A stretch of 7,272 bases of DNA from assembly GCA_030917225.1 (NCBI GenBank), contig JAUPVD010000354.1, forward strand, positions 1-7,272, read 5' to 3'. Positions 1 through 7,213 of this stretch are shown here, in pieces. Origin of the DNA: Pseudomonadota bacterium (GTDB lineage: Bacteria; Pseudomonadota; Gammaproteobacteria; Burkholderiales; Rhodocyclaceae). The notes below the pieces were generated by a model that searched no databases, was not told the origin of the DNA, and saw only the letters and a list, made by a program, of their open reading frames with translations. The translations under genes and the position numbers were made by a program. Position 1 is the first letter of the stretch; each line of letters starts with the position of its first letter.

Positions 1-2
1 AG

Positions 3-560
3 GAAATGGAAGCGCGCAAGGCGAAGGCTATCGAACTCGTTGCCGCCACCTTCGAGGACCTCATCGCTGTGCGCGGCGATGCCGAGCGCATCTGGGCCTC
101 GGTGCTGAAGGAGGCGATGAAGCGCCGAAACCCGGGCTTCAACGAGTCCTATTACGGCTACAAGGCCTTTGGCACGCTGCTCGAAGATGCTGCGGCACGC
201 GGCCTGCTCGGTTTTGGCCGCGATGAAAAATCGGGGGCTTATGTGACACGGGCTTCCGGTCGCCCTGCACAGGCTAGCCCGGTTGTTGCCGAGGCCCTGA
301 CATCCGTGGTTGATCCGGTCGAAAGCGCCGCGCAATCTGCGGAAACCAAGCCCGTCGCCCGCCGGCGTGGCCGTGGCGGGCGCAAGAACGAGGCCGAAAA
401 AGCTGAAAAGGCCGAGTCCCCGGCGCCCATCGTTGTCGAGGTTCCGGCTGCGGGAGCGGTTGTCACCGACGCACCGGTGGAGAAGAAAAAAGCCGCGACC
501 AAGGCCAAGGCGCCAGCTCGGCCACGGCGGGCCCCGCGCAAGAAAGCCGAGAGCGAATAA
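3..560 (+). CDS. LOTUS/OST-HTH domain protein with basic disordered tail (5' partial)
   Basis: The reading frame is open to the left edge, so this is probably the C-terminal part of a longer protein; an in-frame ATG at 6 exists but is preceded by an open codon and its AGGA lies too close to be a usual ribosome site. Counting from that ATG, residues about 5-82 resemble an OST-HTH/LOTUS winged-helix domain (KAIELV.., IWASVLKEAMKRRNPGF, SYYGYKAFGTLLEDA, GAYVTR). In bacteria such domains commonly follow a NYN (PIN-like) ribonuclease domain, which would lie outside the window; LOTUS domains are thought to bind RNA. From about residue 85 to the end (184) the chain is low complexity and rich in Ala, Pro, Lys, Arg and Glu, with an RRRGRGGRK cluster and histone-H1-like Lys/Ala stretches, suggesting a flexible nucleic-acid-binding tail. 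It converges with panD and ends 16 nt before a strong terminator. The domain call is fairly sure; the NYN part is inference. Confidence 0.7.
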   Translation, partial: EMEARKAKAIELVAATFEDLIAVRGDAERIWASVLKEAMKRRNPGFNESYYGYKAFGTLLEDAAARGLLGFGRDEKSGAYVTRASGRPAQASPVVAEALTSVVDPVESAAQSAETKPVARRRGRGGRKNEAEKAEKAESPAPIVVEVPAAGAVVTDAPVEKKKAATKAKAPARPRRAPRKKAESE

Positions 561-576
561 TCGGATATCAGAAAGC

Positions 577-606
577 AAAAAGCCGCGACTTGGTCGCGGC
601 TTTTTT
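577..606. terminator. Bidirectional Rho-independent terminator
   Basis: A perfect 13-bp inverted repeat (577-589 against 593-605) with a 3-nt loop. The GC core is GCCGCGAC/GTCGCGGC, flanked by five A on the left and six T on the right. It therefore reads as stem plus U-tract on both strands. It lies 16 nt after the stop of the left-hand + strand gene and 76 nt after the panD stop on the minus strand, so it probably ends both converging transcripts. Confidence 0.93.
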
Positions 607-645
607 CATGGTGCCGGGGCAATCAGGCGCGTCCCGAGGGCACTT

Positions 646-684
646 GAGCCATAGCGCCCCTTCGCTTCGCGGTGCGTATCGCTC
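646..684 (-). other. Imperfect inverted repeat over the panD stop codon
   Basis: Arms at about 646-657 and 674-684 (GAGCcATAgCGC against GCGtATcGCTC on the + strand) can pair with one mismatch and one bulge around a loop of about 16 nt. The right arm includes the first bases of the panD stop region. It has no T-run of its own. It may be a 3' stabilising hairpin in the panD mRNA ahead of the true terminator, or chance in GC-rich DNA. Confidence 0.3.
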
Positions 685-1066
685 AGGCGGCGGCTTGCAC
701 CGGAATCTTGTGGCCCTTGCGCACGATGCGGTTCTGCGAGTCGACGTAGATCAGCGACGGTTCGTACTTGCTCAGTTCCGCCTCGGTGTAGCTGGCAAAG
801 GTGGCGATGATCAGGATGTCGCCGGGCGCGGCGCGGCGGGCCGCCGAGCCGTTCACCGAGATGACGCCGCTGCCACGCTCTGCACGGATGGCATAGGTGG
901 TGAAGCGTTCGCCGTTGTTTACGTTCCAGATGTCGATCTGCTCGTATTCGCGGATATTGGCGGCTTCCAGCAGATCTTCGTCGATGGCGCAGGAGCCTTC
1001 GTAATGAAGATCGGCGTGAGTCGTCGTCACGCGGTGCAGCTTGGACTTCAGCATCGTTCTCTGCAT
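683..1066 (-). CDS. panD: Aspartate 1-decarboxylase precursor PanD
   Basis: Makes beta-alanine from L-aspartate for pantothenate synthesis; cytosolic, pyruvoyl-dependent and self-processing. The product is 127 aa, against 126 in E. coli. From the chosen start the residues align in number with the known enzyme: K9, H11, the processing site G24-S25 inside HYEGSC, Y22, R54, T57, Y58 and N72-G73. Cleavage at G24-S25 would give the beta chain and the pyruvoyl-bearing alpha chain. An in-frame ATG at 1102 is rejected because it lies in the -10 element of the predicted promoter, adds 12 unconserved residues and lacks support; the ATG at 1066 gives the family's usual beginning (M-Q-R-T-M-L) and has GGGTGA 4 nt upstream (1071-1076). 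It is last in the minus-strand train, 90 nt after panC, but probably transcribed from its own promoter as well. It ends before the shared terminator. Confidence 0.97.
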   Translation of the reverse strand: MQRTMLKSKLHRVTTTHADLHYEGSCAIDEDLLEAANIREYEQIDIWNVNNGERFTTYAIRAERGSGVISVNGSAARRAAPGDILIIATFASYTEAELSKYEPSLIYVDSQNRIVRKGHKIPVQAAA

Positions 1067-1100
1067 GGCTTCACCCGTGCAATAGAGTTGGGGGAACGGC

Positions 1101-1128
1101 ATTGTAGCGGCTAATGGGGCGCTGTCAA
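1101..1128 (-). promoter_or_regulatory. Sigma-70-type promoter of panD
   Basis: On the minus strand, a perfect -35 TTGACA (1123-1128) and a 5/6 -10 TACAAT (1101-1106) are separated by 16 bp. The predicted transcription start is near 1094, giving a leader of about 28 nt before the panD ATG at 1066. This is the best promoter match I found in the window. It suggests that panD, although placed after panC, can be expressed independently. Confidence 0.75.
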
Positions 1129-1135
1129 CGCCTCA

Positions 1136-1154
1136 ATTGCGGCAATGTTGCAAC
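1136..1154 (-). promoter_or_regulatory. Two adjacent TTGC-centred palindromes upstream of the panD -35 (possible operator)
   Basis: Two palindromes abut: ATTGCcGCAAT (1136-1146, 5-bp arms around one base) and GTTGCAAC (1147-1154, perfect). Their centres are about 9.5 bp apart, close to one helical turn, and the nearer one ends 7 bp upstream of the panD -35 box. They fill the space between the panC stop and the promoter. The position suits an activator or other regulator, but I recognise no known binding motif and short palindromes can occur by chance. Confidence 0.3.
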
Positions 1155-1156
1155 GC

Positions 1157-2020
<864 letters not shown>

Positions 2021-2040
2021 TTATGCTTTCGCCCAGTCTA

Positions 2041-2853
2041 TCAGTAACAATGCTCCGGTGCCGGGAAGCTGCCGTCCTTGACTGCCGCCACGTAGGCGAC
2101 GATGGCGGCGGCGACCGAAGGCTGTCCGGCCATGAAGTTCTTCACGAAGCGCGCCTTGCGGCCGGGGGCGATGTCGAGCATGTCGTGCAGCACCAGTACC
2201 TGGCCGGAGCATTCCTTCGAGGCGCCGATACCGATGGTCGGGAGAGTGAGCTGTGCGGTCACTTCGGTGGCCAGTGCGGCGGGAATGGCTTCGATCACCA
2301 TCAGTGTGGCGCCGGCATCCTGTTGTGCTTGGGCGTCGGCCTTGAGCTTCGTTGCGCCGGAATCATCCTTGCCCTGCACGCGATAGCCGCCAAGCTGGTG
2401 CACCGACTGCGGCGTCAGGCCGACGTGGGCGCAGACCGGGATGCCGCGGCTGGTGAGAAAGTGGGTGGTTTCTGCCATCTCCACGCCGCCTTCGATCTTG
2501 ACCATCTGGGCGCCGGCGGCCATCAGCGCGGCGGCATTGCGGAAGGCCTGCTGCGGCGATTCCTGGAAGCTGCCGAAAGGCATGTCGGCAATGATCAGCG
2601 GCCGCTGCGAGCCACGGGCGACAGCGGCGGTATGGTAGGCGATGTCGGCCACCGTCACCGGCAGCGTTGAGTCGTGTCCCTGCAGCACCATGCCGAGCGA
2701 GTCGCCGATGAGCAGGGCATCGACACCGGCGGCGTCGCACAGGGCGGCAAAGCTTGCGTCGTAGCAGGTCAGCACGGCGATTTTTTCGCCGGCGGCCTTC
2801 TTTTTGGCAAGGTCGACATGGGTCATGCGCCGGGTGGTACTTTGGGCGGACAT
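2041..2853 (-). CDS. panB: 3-methyl-2-oxobutanoate hydroxymethyltransferase PanB
   Basis: Transfers a hydroxymethyl group from 5,10-methylene-tetrahydrofolate to alpha-ketoisovalerate, giving ketopantoate: the committed step of pantothenate synthesis. It is a cytosolic TIM-barrel enzyme that is normally a decamer. The 270-aa product (E. coli 264) has IGDSLGMV at 49-56, with D51 matching the Mg ligand D45 of E. coli; DMPFGS with D90 matching D84; VKIEGG with K119 and E121 matching K112 and E114; AHVGLTPQ at 142-149; and E188 in VIEAIP matching catalytic E181. The start at 2853 has GGGGAG about 10 nt upstream, within the last codons of the kinase gene, from which it is separated by only 5 nt. 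That argues for cotranscription and perhaps coupled translation with the kinase. The folate link to upstream folK is metabolically sensible. Nothing appears damaged. Confidence 0.97.
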   Translation of the reverse strand: MSAQSTTRRMTHVDLAKKKAAGEKIAVLTCYDASFAALCDAAGVDALLIGDSLGMVLQGHDSTLPVTVADIAYHTAAVARGSQRPLIIADMPFGSFQESPQQAFRNAAALMAAGAQMVKIEGGVEMAETTHFLTSRGIPVCAHVGLTPQSVHQLGGYRVQGKDDSGATKLKADAQAQQDAGATLMVIEAIPAALATEVTAQLTLPTIGIGASKECSGQVLVLHDMLDIAPGRKARFVKNFMAGQPSVAAAIVAYVAAVKDGSFPAPEHCY

Positions 2854-2858
2854 GGGTA

Positions 2859-3512
2859 TTACTCTCCCCGATTGAAATAGCCGCGCTGTCCACGCATCGC
2901 TTCGATGCGTTCGATCAGCAGGCGGAAATCATCGTCGCGGTCGACGAAGTTGAGATTTTCGGAATTGACCACCATCACCGGCGCAGCATCGTAGTTGTAG
3001 AAGAAGCGGCTGTAGCGTTCGGCGAGCAGGGTCAGGTAAGCATCGCTGATCTTGCGCTCCATGTCGATACTGCGCTTGCGCACTCGTGCGATCAGCGTTT
3101 CCGGCTTGGCCTGGAGATAGATGACCAGGTCGGGCGTCGGTGCCTGCGGCGAGATGCGTTCGTAGATTTCGCGATAGAGATCGTATTCATCGTCCGACAG
3201 CGTCAGCTGGGCGAAGATCGGATCCTTCTCGAGCAGGTAATCGGCGACGACGCGGCGGCCGAAGAAGTCCGGCTGAGCCAGGTCGCGCAATTGATCCATG
3301 CGCTGGAACAGAAAGAAAAGCTGGGTCGGCAACGCGTAGCGTTGCTGGTCCTGATAGAAGCGCGCGAGGAAAGGGTTCAGTTCCGGCTGCTCGAGTACCG
3401 TCTGCGCTTCAAGGTGCGAAGCCAGGCGCCGGGCGAGAGAGGTCTTGCCGACGCCGATGGGGCCTTCGACGACGATGTGGCGTGCCGCTTCAAGCACGTT
3501 ACGCTGGGCCAT
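2859..3512 (-). CDS. Deoxynucleoside kinase family protein
   Basis: The 217-aa protein fits the dCK/dGK-type deoxynucleoside kinase family, whose members phosphorylate deoxynucleosides to monophosphates with ATP in nucleotide salvage. Seen: Walker [10 protein letters not shown] at residues 17-25; [13 protein letters not shown] at 41-53, typical of the substrate-binding helix and carrying the likely catalytic Glu (E41); a core strand [11 protein letters not shown] at 128-138; and a basic lid [11 protein letters not shown] at 143-153. Where characterised kinases carry the DRS/ERS motif, this one reads VADYLLEKD (89-97), which I recall as common in the proteobacterial subgroup, so its substrate cannot be read from the sequence. 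The ATG at 3512 follows the DUF486 stop by 9 nt and has only a weak AGAG ribosome site; panB begins 5 nt after this gene. No known step of folate or pantothenate synthesis needs such a kinase, so the placement may reflect operon history. The family call is firm; the substrate is unknown. Confidence 0.88.
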   Translation of the reverse strand: MAQRNVLEAARHIVVEGPIGVGKTSLARRLASHLEAQTVLEQPELNPFLARFYQDQQRYALPTQLFFLFQRMDQLRDLAQPDFFGRRVVADYLLEKDPIFAQLTLSDDEYDLYREIYERISPQAPTPDLVIYLQAKPETLIARVRKRSIDMERKISDAYLTLLAERYSRFFYNYDAAPVMVVNSENLNFVDRDDDFRLLIERIEAMRGQRGYFNRGE

Positions 3513-3521
3513 CAGTTTTCT

Positions 3522-3881
3522 CTAGCTGCGGAAGATGAAATAGACGGCGCCTAGGATACACAGGCCTGCCCATAGATAGTCAAGCTTCAGCGGCTGCTGC
3601 ATGTAAAACACGACGAAGGGTACGAACACCGTCAGGGTGATGACTTCCTGCAGGATCTTGAGTTGCGCCAGCGACAGTTCGTGGTGGCCGATGCGGTTGG
3701 CCGGCACCTGCAGCAGGTATTCGAAGAGGGCGATGCCCCAGGAGGCCAGCGCGGCAATCCACCATGGGCGGTCGTTGAGGTGCTTGAGGTGGGCGTACCA
3801 GGCGAAGGTCATGAAGACGTTGGAGGCCGTCAGCAGCAGAGCCGTCTTCCACAGCACCGGGATATTCGTGAGAAAGCTCAC
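3522..3881 (-). CDS. DUF486/DMT-family small inner-membrane protein (GTG start)
   Basis: A 119-aa, very hydrophobic protein with four predicted membrane helices at about residues 10-30, 40-58, 75-93 and 101-117. The conserved core includes LWKTALLLTASNVFMTFAWY and EYLLQVPANRIGH, which I recognise as DUF486 (related to drug/metabolite transporters). Its substrate and function are unknown. I place the start at GTG 3881, where GTGA overlaps the folK stop by 4 nt (folK TGA at 3880-3878), giving the usual family length of about 115-120 aa. A longer frame from a TTG at 3956 would overlap folK by 79 nt and add a hydrophilic stretch not expected in this family. The overlap implies that translation is coupled to folK. 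The kinase gene follows after 9 nt. The transporter idea rests only on fold similarity. Confidence 0.87.
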   Translation of the reverse strand: MSFLTNIPVLWKTALLLTASNVFMTFAWYAHLKHLNDRPWWIAALASWGIALFEYLLQVPANRIGHHELSLAQLKILQEVITLTVFVPFVVFYMQQPLKLDYLWAGLCILGAVYFIFRS

Positions 3882-4357
3882 GGCAGCCGCTCGATCTGCT
3901 GGTTGGCCACAGCCGGCAGCCAGGCCGCGACCGTGCCGCGACCCGGAAGACGGCAATCCGGCGCGATCTCGGCCAGCGGTACGACGACGAAGGCGCGCAA
4001 GTGCAGGCGCGGGTGTGGCAGGTGCAGGTGCGGGGTGTCGATGATCTCGTTGTCGTAGAGCAGCAGGTCGAGGTCGAGGGTGCGCGGCCCGTTCTTCTCC
4101 TTGCGCACCCGGCCGAAGCTGCGCTCGATGGCGAACAGTGCTTCGAGCAGGTCGTCCGGGCTCAGGGAAGTGTCGAGTGCGGCGACGGCGTTAATGAAGT
4201 CGGGTTGCCCGGCCAGCCCGACGGGGGCCGTGCGATAGAGCGAGGAGGCGGCGACAAGCGTCGATTGCGGCAGGCGGGCGAGCTCAGCCAGGGCCGCGCG
4301 CACCTGGGTTTGCGGTTCAACGAGATTGGCGCCCAGCGCCACGAAGGCGCGCGGCAT
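3878..4357 (-). CDS. folK: 2-amino-4-hydroxy-6-hydroxymethyldihydropteridine pyrophosphokinase FolK (HPPK)
   Basis: Transfers pyrophosphate from ATP to 6-hydroxymethyl-7,8-dihydropterin in folate synthesis; cytosolic. It is 159 aa, the same length as E. coli HPPK, and the key positions fall at the same numbers: ALGANL (7-12), SSLYRTAPVG (38-47), QPDFINAV (51-58), the basic loop RVRKEKNGPRT (83-93), Mg-binding D95 and D97 in LDLDLLLYD, and H115 in LPHPR. The start codon overlaps the pcnB stop as TAATG (1 nt shared) and there is no Shine-Dalgarno sequence, so reinitiation after pcnB is likely. The 3' end overlaps the GTG start of the DUF486 gene. Its product pathway supplies the methylene-tetrahydrofolate used by PanB further along the same train. 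Confidence 0.97.
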   Translation of the reverse strand: MPRAFVALGANLVEPQTQVRAALAELARLPQSTLVAASSLYRTAPVGLAGQPDFINAVAALDTSLSPDDLLEALFAIERSFGRVRKEKNGPRTLDLDLLLYDNEIIDTPHLHLPHPRLHLRAFVVVPLAEIAPDCRLPGRGTVAAWLPAVANQQIERLP

Positions 4358-5685
4358 TATTCAGTCGGTTGGGGCTTGTCGCCGGCCGGTTTGCGACGGC
4401 GACGGCGCTTTTTCTTGTCGGCGGTTTCCGGCAGCAGCATCGCGGCGCGGCCTTCGCCGTCGGCGTCGATGAAATCGGTCCACCATTCGCCCAGTTCCTG
4501 CGGCACTTCACCCGATTCGACGCGCAGCAGCAGAAAGTCGTAGCCGGCGCGGAAGCGCTGCTGTTCGAGCAAGGCATAGGGGCGCTTGCCGGCGCGCGCT
4601 TCGAAGCGCGGTTGCAGCGCCCAGATATCCTTGATGTCGCCGGCGATACGGCGGGTGATGGCCAGCTTCTCCGCCTGCGAATCGAGCACTTCGTCCATGG
4701 CGGCAAAAAGCGCCGGGATCGAGCGTTCGCCGCCGGTCCTGATGCGTTCCCACTGCGCCAGCACTTCGTGCCAGAGCAGGGTGGCAAACAGGAAGCCCGG
4801 TGAAATCGGCTTGCCGGCGCGTACCCGCGCATCGGTGTTGGCCAGCGCCAGCATGACGAAGCGTTCGCCCATCGGCTGTTCGAGGATGACGTCGAGCAGC
4901 GGCAGCAGGCCATGGTGCAGCCCGGCGTCGCGCAGTTGCGTCAGGCACTTCACGGCGTGGCCGGAAGTGAGCAGCTTGAGCATCTCGTCGAAGAGGCGGG
5001 CGGGCGGCACGTTTTCGAGCAGAACGGCCATTTCACGGATCGGCTTGGCCGCCGCCGGGTCGATCATCAGCCCGAGCTTGGCGGCGAGGCGGACGGCGCG
5101 CAACATGCGCACCGGGTCTTCGCGGTAGCGGGCACGTGGCTCGCCGATCATGCGCAGGGTCTTCTGCTTGATGTCGGCGACGCCGTGGTGGTAATCGACG
5201 ATGGTTTCGCTGGCCGGGTCGAAATACAGCGCATTGACCGTGAAGTCGCGACGGGCGGCATCTTCGGCCTGCGAGCCGAACTCGTTGTCGTGCAGCACGC
5301 GTCCGTGGGCATCCTTTTTCGCGTCGTGGGCCAGCGCACCACGGAAGGTGGTGACCTCCAGCGTTTCCGAGCCGATCATCACATGCACGATCTGGAAACG
5401 GCGGCCGATGATGCGGGCGCGGCGGAAGGCATGGCGTACCTGCTCCGGCGTCGCGTTGGTGGCGATGTCGAAATCCTTGGGCTCCTGGCCGATCAGCAGG
5501 TCGCGTACCGCACCGCCGACGACATAGGCCTTGAAACCTTTTTCCTGCAGGGTTTCGCAGGTTCGCCGAGCGGCACTGGAGAGATGCTCGCGGCGAATCT
5601 GGTGGGCGGTATGCGGAATGATGGCCGGTTCGGAGGAGAGCGGCTTCTTGCGCCCGAGTACGCGGGTGATGAACTTTCGAATCAT
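4357..5685 (-). CDS. pcnB: Poly(A) polymerase I PcnB
   Basis: Adds poly(A) to RNA 3' ends, which in proteobacteria promotes RNA decay. From the ATG at 5685 the product is 442 aa. Visible: nucleotidyltransferase motif VVGGAVRD (55-62); catalytic KDFDIAT with D71 and D73; likely third carboxylate E110 in LEVTTFRG; the block IIGRRFQIVHV (92-102), which fits the signature separating bacterial poly(A) polymerases from CCA-adding enzymes; RRDFTVNAL (145-153); and YREDPVRMLRAVR (187-199). The C-terminus is a very basic KKKRRRRRK tail, as in E. coli PcnB, consistent with RNA binding. A longer frame from TTG 5727 is possible but would begin inside the candidate promoter, while the ATG gives the usual opening (MIRKFI). 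No clear Shine-Dalgarno precedes it. It is 55 nt after the HAD gene and overlaps folK by 1 nt. The choice of start is the least certain part. Confidence 0.93.
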   Translation of the reverse strand: MIRKFITRVLGRKKPLSSEPAIIPHTAHQIRREHLSSAARRTCETLQEKGFKAYVVGGAVRDLLIGQEPKDFDIATNATPEQVRHAFRRARIIGRRFQIVHVMIGSETLEVTTFRGALAHDAKKDAHGRVLHDNEFGSQAEDAARRDFTVNALYFDPASETIVDYHHGVADIKQKTLRMIGEPRARYREDPVRMLRAVRLAAKLGLMIDPAAAKPIREMAVLLENVPPARLFDEMLKLLTSGHAVKCLTQLRDAGLHHGLLPLLDVILEQPMGERFVMLALANTDARVRAGKPISPGFLFATLLWHEVLAQWERIRTGGERSIPALFAAMDEVLDSQAEKLAITRRIAGDIKDIWALQPRFEARAGKRPYALLEQQRFRAGYDFLLLRVESGEVPQELGEWWTDFIDADGEGRAAMLLPETADKKKRRRRRKPAGDKPQPTE

Positions 5686-5726
5686 TGTGCTGGGGGTCTT
5701 TTCTTGTGCGGCACAGCAAAAACGCA

Positions 5727-5735
5727 ATTATTACA
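5727..5735 (-). promoter_or_regulatory. Candidate extended -10 element for pcnB
   Basis: In the 55-nt gap between the HAD gene and pcnB, the minus strand reads TGTAATAAT: a 5/6 -10 box (AATAAT) preceded by the TG of an extended -10. No good -35 is visible. A start near 5720 would give a leader of about 35 nt before ATG 5685. AT-rich stretches are rare in this GC-rich window, which adds slight support. Confidence 0.28.
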
Positions 5736-5740
5736 CGGCA

Positions 5741-6436
5741 TCAGGTCGCAGCCGGTGTTTCGCCGCGCAGCGAACGTACCGGCCAGCCGGCTTGCTCGGC
5801 GTGCGCGCGCAGGGTGTCGTCCGGATCTACGGCCACCGGGTGGCTGACCTTCAACAGTAGCGGCAGGTCGTTGTGCGAGTCGCTGTAGAAGTATGAATGG
5901 CCAAAACTCTGCCAGCACAGGCCGAGCGATTCGAGCCAGCCTTCGACGCGTTCGATCTTGCCCTCGCGGAACGACGGCGTGCCGCGCGGCCTGCCGGTAA
6001 AGCGGCCATCCTGCTGCGCCGGGATGGTGGCGATCAGGTGCGGGATGCCGAATTCGCGGACGATCGGGCCGGTGACGAAACTGTTGGTGGCGGTGACCAC
6101 GGCGCACAGGTCGCCGGCAGCCAGGTGCTGCCGGACCAGTGCCCTGGCTGCGGCAGTCATGATCGGACGGATGCGCGTGGCCATGAAGTCGTGGTGCCAG
6201 CCGTCCAGTTCGGCGCGGCTGTGGCGTGACAGCGGCTTCAGCTGGAAATCGAGGAATTCGTGGATGTCGAGCGTGCCGGCCTTGTACTGCTCGTAGAAGG
6301 TCTGGTTCTTCGCTTCGTGCAGCTCGCGGTCGAGCACGCCTCGACTGATCAGATATTGCGCCCACTCGAAATCCGAGTCGCCGGCCAGCAGCGTGTTGTC
6401 GAGGTCGAACAAGGCAAGATTCAGTGCAGGGGACAT
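5741..6436 (-). CDS. HAD-IB family phosphatase (SerB/CicA-like)
   Basis: A 231-aa haloacid-dehalogenase-type hydrolase with all four motifs: I, FDLDNTLL with nucleophile D11 and acid/base D13; II, VVTATNS at about 113-119; III, K160 in REGKIER; and IV, YSDSHNDLPLL with D186 and D190. The helical cap between motifs I and II and the SDSxND form of motif IV place it in subfamily IB, with phosphoserine phosphatase and CicA. Members of this group are variously annotated as phosphoserine or histidinol-phosphate phosphatases, and the true substrate cannot be told from the sequence. The ATG at 6436 lies 2 nt after the hda stop; its ribosome site AGGA (6446-6449, spacing 9) is inside the last hda codons, so it is cotranscribed with hda. 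Its frame ends 55 nt before pcnB. The family call is sure; a specific gene name would be a guess. Confidence 0.92.
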   Translation of the reverse strand: MSPALNLALFDLDNTLLAGDSDFEWAQYLISRGVLDRELHEAKNQTFYEQYKAGTLDIHEFLDFQLKPLSRHSRAELDGWHHDFMATRIRPIMTAAARALVRQHLAAGDLCAVVTATNSFVTGPIVREFGIPHLIATIPAQQDGRFTGRPRGTPSFREGKIERVEGWLESLGLCWQSFGHSYFYSDSHNDLPLLLKVSHPVAVDPDDTLRAHAEQAGWPVRSLRGETPAAT

Positions 6437-6438
6437 AG

Positions 6439-7107
6439 TCAGTTTTCCTGTGGCGCGAGTTGCCGGGCTTGCAAAAGCTCGCGCAGGAGCGGCAAGGTCA
6501 GCGGGCGCTTGTGTTCCAGCGAGTAGCGGTCGAGGGCTGCGAGAAAGGCCGACAGCGAGCGCATGTCGCGCGGCGCGCGGGCCAGCACGTAGTTCAGGGC
6601 TTCCGGCGAAAGATGCATGCCGCGCTGCGTCGCCTGGGCTTCCAGCGCGGCAACCTTTTCCATGTCGGAGAGCGGGCGCAGGCGAAAGATCAGGCCGGAA
6701 CCAAGGCGCGTGCGCAAGTCCTCGCGCAGCTTCAGCTGCAGCGGCGGCACAGCGGCGGCGGCAATCAGGCGGCCGCCGGCAGCACGCAGGCGGTTGAAGT
6801 GGTTGAACAGGGCGATCTGGCCGTCGCCATCGAGCGCCTCGACGTTGTCGACGGCGATGAAAGCGGCATCGGTGTCTATCGTGGCCAGCGCCAGATCACT
6901 GGCCGCGTCGGCGTATGCCGCGCCACAGGCCTGCAGCAAGTGTGTCTTGCCGGCGCCGCTTTCGCCCCACAGGAACAGGCAGGGCTCCCGGTTTTCCGCC
7001 GACAGCCACGCAGCCAGCGCGGTCAGCGCGTCGGCATTGCTGCCCGCCGAAAAATTTTCTAGCGTTGGCGGCAGGTCGGGAATGAGGTCGAGGATCAGTT
7101 GGCGCAT
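6439..7107 (-). CDS. hda: DnaA regulatory inactivator Hda
   Basis: A 222-aa AAA+ protein homologous to the ATPase core of DnaA. With the DNA-loaded sliding clamp, Hda stimulates ATP hydrolysis by DnaA and so prevents re-initiation of replication. Seen: an N-terminal RQLILDL (residues 2-8) matching the clamp-binding QLxLxL motif; an intact Walker A GESGAGKTH at 48-56, better conserved than I recall for E. coli Hda (EGAGRSH); a Walker-B-like FIAVDNVEAL at 83-92; a box VII region EDLRTRL with the candidate arginine finger R134; then LRPLSDMEK and a sensor-2-like RDMRSL helix. There is no DnaA-type DNA-binding domain IV, which separates it from DnaA. The ATG at 7107 gives the clamp motif at the extreme N-terminus, as expected, but is preceded by a C-rich stretch without a Shine-Dalgarno. 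It is the first gene of the train, 2 nt ahead of the HAD gene. Confidence 0.95.
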   Translation of the reverse strand: MRQLILDLIPDLPPTLENFSAGSNADALTALAAWLSAENREPCLFLWGESGAGKTHLLQACGAAYADAASDLALATIDTDAAFIAVDNVEALDGDGQIALFNHFNRLRAAGGRLIAAAAVPPLQLKLREDLRTRLGSGLIFRLRPLSDMEKVAALEAQATQRGMHLSPEALNYVLARAPRDMRSLSAFLAALDRYSLEHKRPLTLPLLRELLQARQLAPQEN

Positions 7108-7138
7108 GGTTGGGCGCGGGGCGGTTGGTGGCGGTTGG
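7108..7138. repeat. Three GGTTGG (CCAACC) repeats next to the hda start
   Basis: On the + strand GGTTGG occurs at 7108-7113, 7123-7128 and 7133-7138; the last two lie in a 10-bp tandem unit (GCGGTTGG at 7121-7128 and 7131-7138). In the hda transcript this is a C-rich, G-poor leader with CCAACC three times, running right up to the ATG. The short G-runs could form a two-layer G-quadruplex on the template strand, or the RNA could serve as a Rho-loading or protein-binding stretch; neither is shown. Confidence 0.5.
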
Positions 7139-7213
7139 CGCCGGGGTGGAATCTGCGGGTTGAGGAAGCCGGCGGCGGCGCAAGCCGGGGCGGTTTCGGG
7201 TAAAATTCGCGTC

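Noticed and set aside
607..682. Possible small gene or RNA between the terminator and panD
   Set aside because: No start codon with a ribosome site and no promoter; only an imperfect inverted repeat is visible.
1067..1102. Longer panD reading frame from ATG 1102 (12 extra residues)
   Set aside because: The ATG lies in the predicted -10 box, so it would not be in the transcript; the extension is not part of PanD, and the ATG at 1066 makes G24-S25 and the other key residues fall on the known numbers.
3882..3956. Longer DUF486 reading frame from TTG 3956
   Set aside because: It would overlap folK by 79 nt and add a hydrophilic N-terminus; GTG 3881 in a GTGA overlap gives the normal family length.
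5686..5727. pcnB start at TTG 5727
   Set aside because: It falls inside an AT-rich promoter-like element and adds residues unlike the family; ATG 5685 is preferred, though not proven.
4912..5847. Long + strand open frame of 311 codons opposite pcnB
   Set aside because: It is a typical high-GC shadow frame antisense to a clearly conserved gene; its translation shows no recognisable domain.
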